Shown here: piece by piece, positions 59,016-64,000 of the stretch
Numbering within the stretch: position 1 is the first letter of the stretch
Layout of the letters: each line of letters starts with the position of its first letter
Assembly (NCBI GenBank): GCA_905221605.1
Contig: CAJNDS010002435.1
Coordinates: 1,114,341 to 1,178,340, forward strand
Length of the DNA: 64,000 nucleotides
DNA from: Symbiodinium natans
Lineage: Eukaryota > Sar > Dinophyceae > Suessiales > Symbiodiniaceae
Direction: 5' to 3'
The notes under the pieces: model-generated
What the model saw: only the letters and a program-made list of their open reading frames with translations
Databases searched by the model: none
What the model was told of the DNA's origin: nothing
Program-made: the position numbers and the translations under genes

Positions 59016-60897
59016 GCAGCGTTTGCAGCCTTCAATTTTGCTGGCACTCCCGGCTCCGATGCCAGCTTCGCCTTTTCTCAGAAGACCGTGGCCCTGGCGG
59101 CGTTCAGATTGGGGTGCTGAGGTTTGCGGCATGTTGCAGGGGATGACAGGAGCAATCCGGTAGGGCCTGCGCAGTTGCACAGTCCATGTGCTGAATTCAA
59201 GGGTGTCCCTTCCTGGTGAGGTAAGCCAAGAACTCTCGGACACACTGGCCGTGATGGCACACTTGCGCAAGACTTGGCCTGGGCTTCCCGTTCACGTGGC
59301 TCAGCTGCCTCACAGGTTGCAGTTGTGTGTTGATGTTTGGGTTGTTTAGTTTATTTGGACCGGACTGCATGAAGAGCATTTTTTCTGTCATTGGCTGCTG
59401 TACTGATCCTGGTGGTCCTTGCAGTAGTTTTGCGATGTTTCACATGGAAGTGTTCTGGACCGAGGTCATTGGCATCTCAACGGGCGCCATCGTTGCTAGC
59501 TGCGTGTCCCTGAATGGGTGCAAGGTTAAGTTTGATCCTCGGTGTTTCAGTTGTAGGGCTTCAAAAGCCAAAATCCAGTGTGCCAGGTTTGCTCAGAGGC
59601 GCTGGCATTACTGACATCACAATCACCGCGATCGCTGGACTTCTCAATGTGCAGAAGGGCCTTCACTTCGACTTCGACGATGTGCAGCTGAAGGCCTAGA
59701 GTCCAAGGGAGCAGCAGAGGGCTTCAACTTTTTGTTCATGTTTTTCTTTTTATGAGTCTTTCCTGAGACATGGTGAGGCTGCATTTCATTTCTTACGGGT
59801 CTGCTCTCACAGACTTGTACTGAACACTCGTTGGCAAACAGGCATTCGACAACGATGGCAGATGCTGGAAAGAATTCTGGCTTCCCCGTGGCTCTCCGTC
59901 AAATCCGCCTGATGCCCGATTTGACGCTGCTGGGCCTCGAATGTAGGCATGAAGTAAGAACCCTCAAAGCGCTCTCCCAGTTCACATTCGTCGCGAGCTG
60001 AGGTAAGCTCCACTTCCGAAGGTGAGGACCACTGGGAGAAGGCCTGCTTGCCGCTGTCGTCGGCATACCGGGAGGACAGCTTGGGATTTGCAGTGCGGGG
60101 TGCGAGGGGTGCCATGGTGCCACTGCCTTTGTTTGATTTTAGGCCATGAGCACCGGTGTTTGCATCGCTGCTTAAAGGGGTCGCGGTGCACTCCGAGGCC
60201 ATGTACCAGATGCGCTGCATGCCTGCCACACCTTCCACTGCAGGACTTCCTGGCTTTGAATTTGTCAGGGGCGGTGAGCAGCGGCTCCTCAGCGGAAGGA
60301 GGGGGCTCAGTGCCGAAACAAATTCTCGGCTTCAGAGTCACATTGACCATGGCACCAGAGGAATCCTGTGGATGCATGTTGCCCGCACCCCATGCATGCC
60401 TGGTAACGGCCGGCAGATTGATTGCTCAGGCACCGCACCACTCTTGGTGCTTCATGGGGATCGGGACCGCAGCGTGCCACTGGAGAATGGCCAGGTGAGA
60501 TGAGCCAAGTGTGTAACATGTTGACCTTGATTCCGGAAGATAAAGACACCGGCATGAGCCATCGATATCTTCGGCATTGGTGCAAGGAAAGAGTGGCAGA
60601 GTGGCTGTAGCTGCAAGTGCTGCCAACACATTGAGCCATATTGAGCCCCAAAGTCTTGAGACTGTGCCCTGAGGCAGTAATCAAACAAAGGCCGGGAAGC
60701 TTCAAGAACATTCCTACTACCCACCCAAGAACATGCACACAGTCAATCTCGCATAGGATCCCTAAAGCGTACATGGCTTCTAAACTCTTGCATTCTAGAC
60801 CCTGACACTTGACGACCTCGCGAGCCAGGAGCTGTTTGAAGCGGCCGCTCCTCCAAAAGAGCTGGTCGTGCTGAAAGGCGTGATATGGCACGATATG
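59016..60897 (+). CDS. Alpha/beta hydrolase, split gene, 5' and 3' ends not found
   Basis: Exons in order: ~59016-59080 (AFNFAGTPGSD, the strand-4 region), 59226-59295 (SDTLAVMAHLRKTWPGLPV), 59465-59498 (VIGISTGAIVAS, nucleophile Ser in G-x-S-x-G), 59587-59693 (LLRGAGITDITITAIAGLL and HFDFDDVQLK), 59842 to about 59887 (AFDNDGRCWKEFWLP), 60244-60283 (DFLALNLSGAVS), 60430-60494 (APLLVLHGDRDRSVPLENGQ, catalytic Asp), 60829-60897 (PPKELVVLKGVIWHDM, catalytic His). The triad order and spacing are those of alpha/beta hydrolases of the lysophospholipase/S33 group; the substrate is unknown. Resolved donors: GA (59081), GT (59296, 60495), GC (59499, 59694, 60284). The junction between 59887 and 60244 is unresolved. 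The oxyanion-hole HG region upstream is missing from this model. The gene sits downstream of the helicase on the same strand. Confidence 0.8.
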
Positions 60898-61435
60898 GTT
60901 AGTGGGTGGGCTTAACTAAGCTCACAGATGCCTGGAATCAGAGGGAGCCTGATTTGGGGCCATGGCCATCAGACTTTAGTTGATCTGGACACGCGGAGCC
61001 CATCGGGCTTTTCACGATGAACAACCTGAGCAAAGCATCTGCTGCACAGATCTGCACAGGTGGCGACCACCTGTTGCGATTTCCGGCAGCACTGTGTGGG
61101 TGTAGAGGGCGACCAGCTTCGTCAGTTTATGTCAGAGGGCTGATATGGCACATGAGCTGGAATGAAAGTTTGAGGAAGTTCTAGATCAACTCTAACACAC
61201 GAGCCACATGTTGATAGAGGCAGAGTGCACATATATGCAAATATGTGGTTTAGACTGAACGAGGCGTGGAGTGAGAGGCTAAGGTGGGAGATTCGTGGGA
61301 GCATGATCAGGCTCTTTGTTGTCATGCTGTTGGGCAGGACATGCTTCTTCCTTACAGCCTTACAGCTGGGTTTGCGGCTGGGGATAAGTAGTACAGGCTG
61401 AAGACTCTTTTCGACAGCAGCGACCGCGACCGCGA
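60898..61435. other. No supported gene
   Basis: Probably 3' exons or non-coding DNA after the hydrolase; nothing recognised. Confidence 0.4.
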
Positions 61436-61790
61436 CCATCACCACAAGAGCAACATCAACAGCAACAACAATACAGGACCACAACTGGAAGAAGCACAAC
61501 CACCGCAACGAGAATGAGAAGGACGAGAACATCACCCAACCGCCACGACGGCGGCGGCGACGGCCACGACGACCATGAGGACCACGACGACAGCGAAGAC
61601 GCCGACGACGACAAGACCACCACCCCACCACCCCCCACCCCCCAACTCAATCGCCCCATCCCTCCCTCACCACCGCCACAACCCCCACCACCGACACCCG
61701 CGACACCCCCGACACCACCGAGACACCACCGACGCCACCGACACCACACCACCACAGCAACCGCAACAATAACCGCATAGCATAGCAGCT
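61436..61790 (+). repeat. Degenerate CAC/CGA/CCA triplet tract
   Basis: About 350 bases of C/A-rich triplets (ACCGCGACCG, CACCACC, CGACGACG) with strong strand bias. Pro/Thr/Asp frames on + and Gly/Val frames on minus are tract translations. Confidence 0.8.
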
Positions 61791-61839
61791 ACAGTTGCCA
61801 TAGCCAAGCAACCACACCAGGCAAAAGAACCAGAACCAC

Positions 61840-62547
61840 TAAAGCCAAAGCAGTAATCGCAACAGCTGGCAGCAGCTTTGCCTTTCTTGAGCGCCATGCC
61901 ACAATACTTTGCTTGTTCTATAGCAGTCTCTGGCCAGGAAGTTCCAAGACAGCCAGCAGAGCAGGCCGCGCCATTCTTGACTTTACCTCGGCAGTCGGAC
62001 AGTGGACAAAACGTTAGACAACTGCGCGGTCGGCTTGCGGGACAGAAGCTTTGCCGTGGCGGCCGTGGGATAGCAACGTACATCGACGCTTCGAATAGTG
62101 CCTCGACAAGAGATTCCAGCAGACTGTTCTTTCAACAGGTCAACATGACAGACCCCATGCAGGGAGTAGGCGTAGGGCGTAGGGTCATCACAGCCGATGT
62201 TTGCTGAGGAAAGTCAGCTCCGAGTTGTCATCGGGTTCAATGCTCTTTGAAGACTGCGATGCCCAAGTCCATGTGAGAACTGGCAGGGCCAGTACTGGAA
62301 CTTGCAAGAATGGAGCTTTGCCTGGTAACGCGGTTGAGTCGCTGAGTGTACCTCCTGATGGTGGTCGCAAGCATCGGGCGTGCAAGACCAGGGCATGAAC
62401 TCGTGAACGCTCGCCAGATGTTTCAGCCGGGCGAGTCTCTGTAAACCAACATACGCCCGTTGTACATTGCAGCCTGGCACCTAGGAACCAAAGGAAGAAA
62501 GGGGCTGCAAGCCGCCAAAAAGCTGCAATCATGGTGCATCCTTCCAT
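61840..62547 (-). CDS. Candidate Cys-rich secreted protein, minus strand
   Basis: On the minus strand, ATG at 62547 opens MEGCTMIAAFWRLAAPFFLW followed by FLGARLQC, a good signal-peptide pattern (short polar start, hydrophobic core, small residues). A GC donor near 62454 and AG acceptor near 62440 would join it in frame to ETRPAETSGERSRVHALVLH. Further protein-like segments on the same strand are near 62210-62265 (SSKSIEPDDNSELTFLS) and 61840-62020, the latter with eight or more Cys (DCRGKVKNGAACSAGC, AKYCGMALKKGKAAASCC), suggesting a disulfide-rich domain. Order and strand are consistent, but later junctions are not resolved and no family is recognised. Confidence 0.4.
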
Positions 62548-64000
62548 ATCCTTGCAGTCCTCGCTTGACGGTCTCAGCGGAGCTCCAAGGATGGGTGAGC
62601 TGACAGCGCTCCAAATCTTGGCAGATGCTTTGGACTGAGAGTCGTCACATCCCACACTCTTTTCAGACAGCTCTGGGATACTCTGCGCATATAACTTGTA
62701 TATACACATTACCCAAATTTTCATGCATGCAGCTTGTAAGCTTGTACGCAATTGGGGCAAGTGCTACTGCCTTCTTTGGCCCAAGGTCCACGCACGTGGG
62801 ATGCGCTACGCAGAAGTCGTTAGTGCCGTAGAGAAGGCCTGGGGCGCCGTGTCAGACCTTCCGAGCTTCTCGAATCTGAAACTTGAAGTTCAAGCTTTAA
62901 ATTAGCTGCAATTATCCCCAAGGCCTTGATGAATCATGCTGCATAAGGTGCTGATAGAGACCTCGTTCAGGACTTCATGTGGCATGGATGTCGGCGACAC
63001 CGCGGTGATGTTAAACACAAGTGAGTTTTTGCAGGGAAATGGCCAAGAGAAACCTCAGCCTACACCCCTGTAGCCTTAACTAGCCAAAAAGAAACCAAGA
63101 ACCCAGTCGCAGGCACTTCCCATCGCTGAGTCCTTGCGCGACCAGTTGACCACCGCCAGCCTTACCCCGAGAGATTCCCGGAGGGTTGTGCTGACTCTTG
63201 CGCCTTTTCTGGCTTTCAGTCGCTGTTTGGGATGTAAAGACTTCTTTTCCTCTCCTGCCTAATTACCAGCCTTGAGGCATCCGGAAGAGGCACCTCGATG
63301 ATCAAAGCTTAGGGAAACCCGTTGTGACTTCTCGCTCTCCTGACGTCAAGTTTGGTTCCGGTACGACCGAACTTTCTGAGGCTCTAATTGGGGTCGCTCT
63401 TGAGATACGCAGCTTTCTCCAGTGAGGGCACAGCTAGCGGCTGCCTCCTGTGCAGTTATCGATGGTGGTTGGCCCGCGGCACTTCAGCTCAAGGCCGGTT
63501 GGCCTGAGACTCATGGAATCCATGGCCGATGATGTCAAAGCTCGGCTTAAGTTCCCGAGAGCCCGAGACACAGCCACCTAGAATTCTTATCCTGGCTAAG
63601 CGAAGGCACTCGACGGGCTCTCACCTCACTCCAGGCATCTATACACGGTTACCACAGCACAGAAATGGGCTACACTTAGGCTAGCACGGAACTGGGCCAC
63701 ATCCCCCCCCTGCTGGGGCACACCTGGCTGCTGGTTGGACTTTTTGCAAGCTTAAAAAACAGCCGCAGCCCATGGACCATGGATGATGGCAGCCTTGACG
63801 ATGATGTGGCTGTCAAGGCTGCGGAAGCCTTGGGCTGCTTGGCATATCAGGCACTCGCGTGTCATCATCTTGTAATTGCTTCGTCTGCATAAGTCTGACA
63901 ACAGCTTTACAAGTGCTATGTACACTGTCTTCGAATACAACCAGTCCTGTCACAGTCACTGTTTTCATGGAATTTGTGGACAGCAGTGCTGGCCACATGA
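62548..64000. other. No supported gene
   Basis: Short frames only. A + segment at 62820-62902 is weakly protein-like. No repeats of note except a short C-run near 63703. Confidence 0.4.

Overview
This 64 kb window reads as nuclear DNA of a dinoflagellate. Genes are sparse and cut into very short exons. Introns mostly start with GC or GA rather than GT and end in AG, usually followed by G. Microsatellites and homopolymer runs are abundant, and TTTAGGG-type repeats (the telomere unit reported for dinoflagellates) lie inside the chromosome arm. No operons, rRNA, tRNA, CRISPR array or spliced-leader gene was seen. Base composition is near 50% GC between repeats. Most open frames longer than 80 codons are chance frames or repeat translations.

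Layout. 1-5.46 kb: a retroelement with three long + strand frames; the last fuses an N-terminal GIY-YIG nuclease to a Penelope-like reverse transcriptase. It is followed by a 0.7 kb GT tract. 6.5-27.8 kb: mostly non-coding, with a 0.9 kb CTA tract, purine and AT tracts, one short frame with an acylation-type N-terminus (10.3 kb), and weak minus-strand exon candidates (17.1, 22.4, 25.6-26.0 kb). 27.8-60.9 kb: five recognisable genes, all on +, in this order: uridine phosphorylase family (exons 28.95-35.29 kb, possibly beginning at 27.8 kb), rhomboid protease (36.5-37.6), a protein with two dsRNA-binding motifs (38.5-40.05), a DDX3/DED1-type DEAD-box RNA helicase in about 25 exons (46.9-56.3), and an alpha/beta hydrolase (59.0-60.9). 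61.4-62.5 kb: a low-complexity tract, then a candidate minus-strand gene for a Cys-rich secreted protein, so strand direction appears to converge near 61 kb.

The gene models come from reading exons by eye: family motifs were matched, and junctions were chosen that keep frame and restore family spacing. I resolved 37 junctions this way: 23 GC, 9 GT and 5 GA donors, all with AG acceptors. Each model needs transcript support. The genes are unrelated in pathway (RNA metabolism, nucleoside salvage, membrane proteolysis, hydrolysis); what they share is strand and gene architecture. Two long introns carry the most unusual DNA: intron 14 of the helicase (a telomere-repeat island plus a 1.2 kb nested inverted repeat) and a 3.1 kb intron of the phosphorylase (a hairpin-forming repeat plus a 1.4 kb compound satellite).
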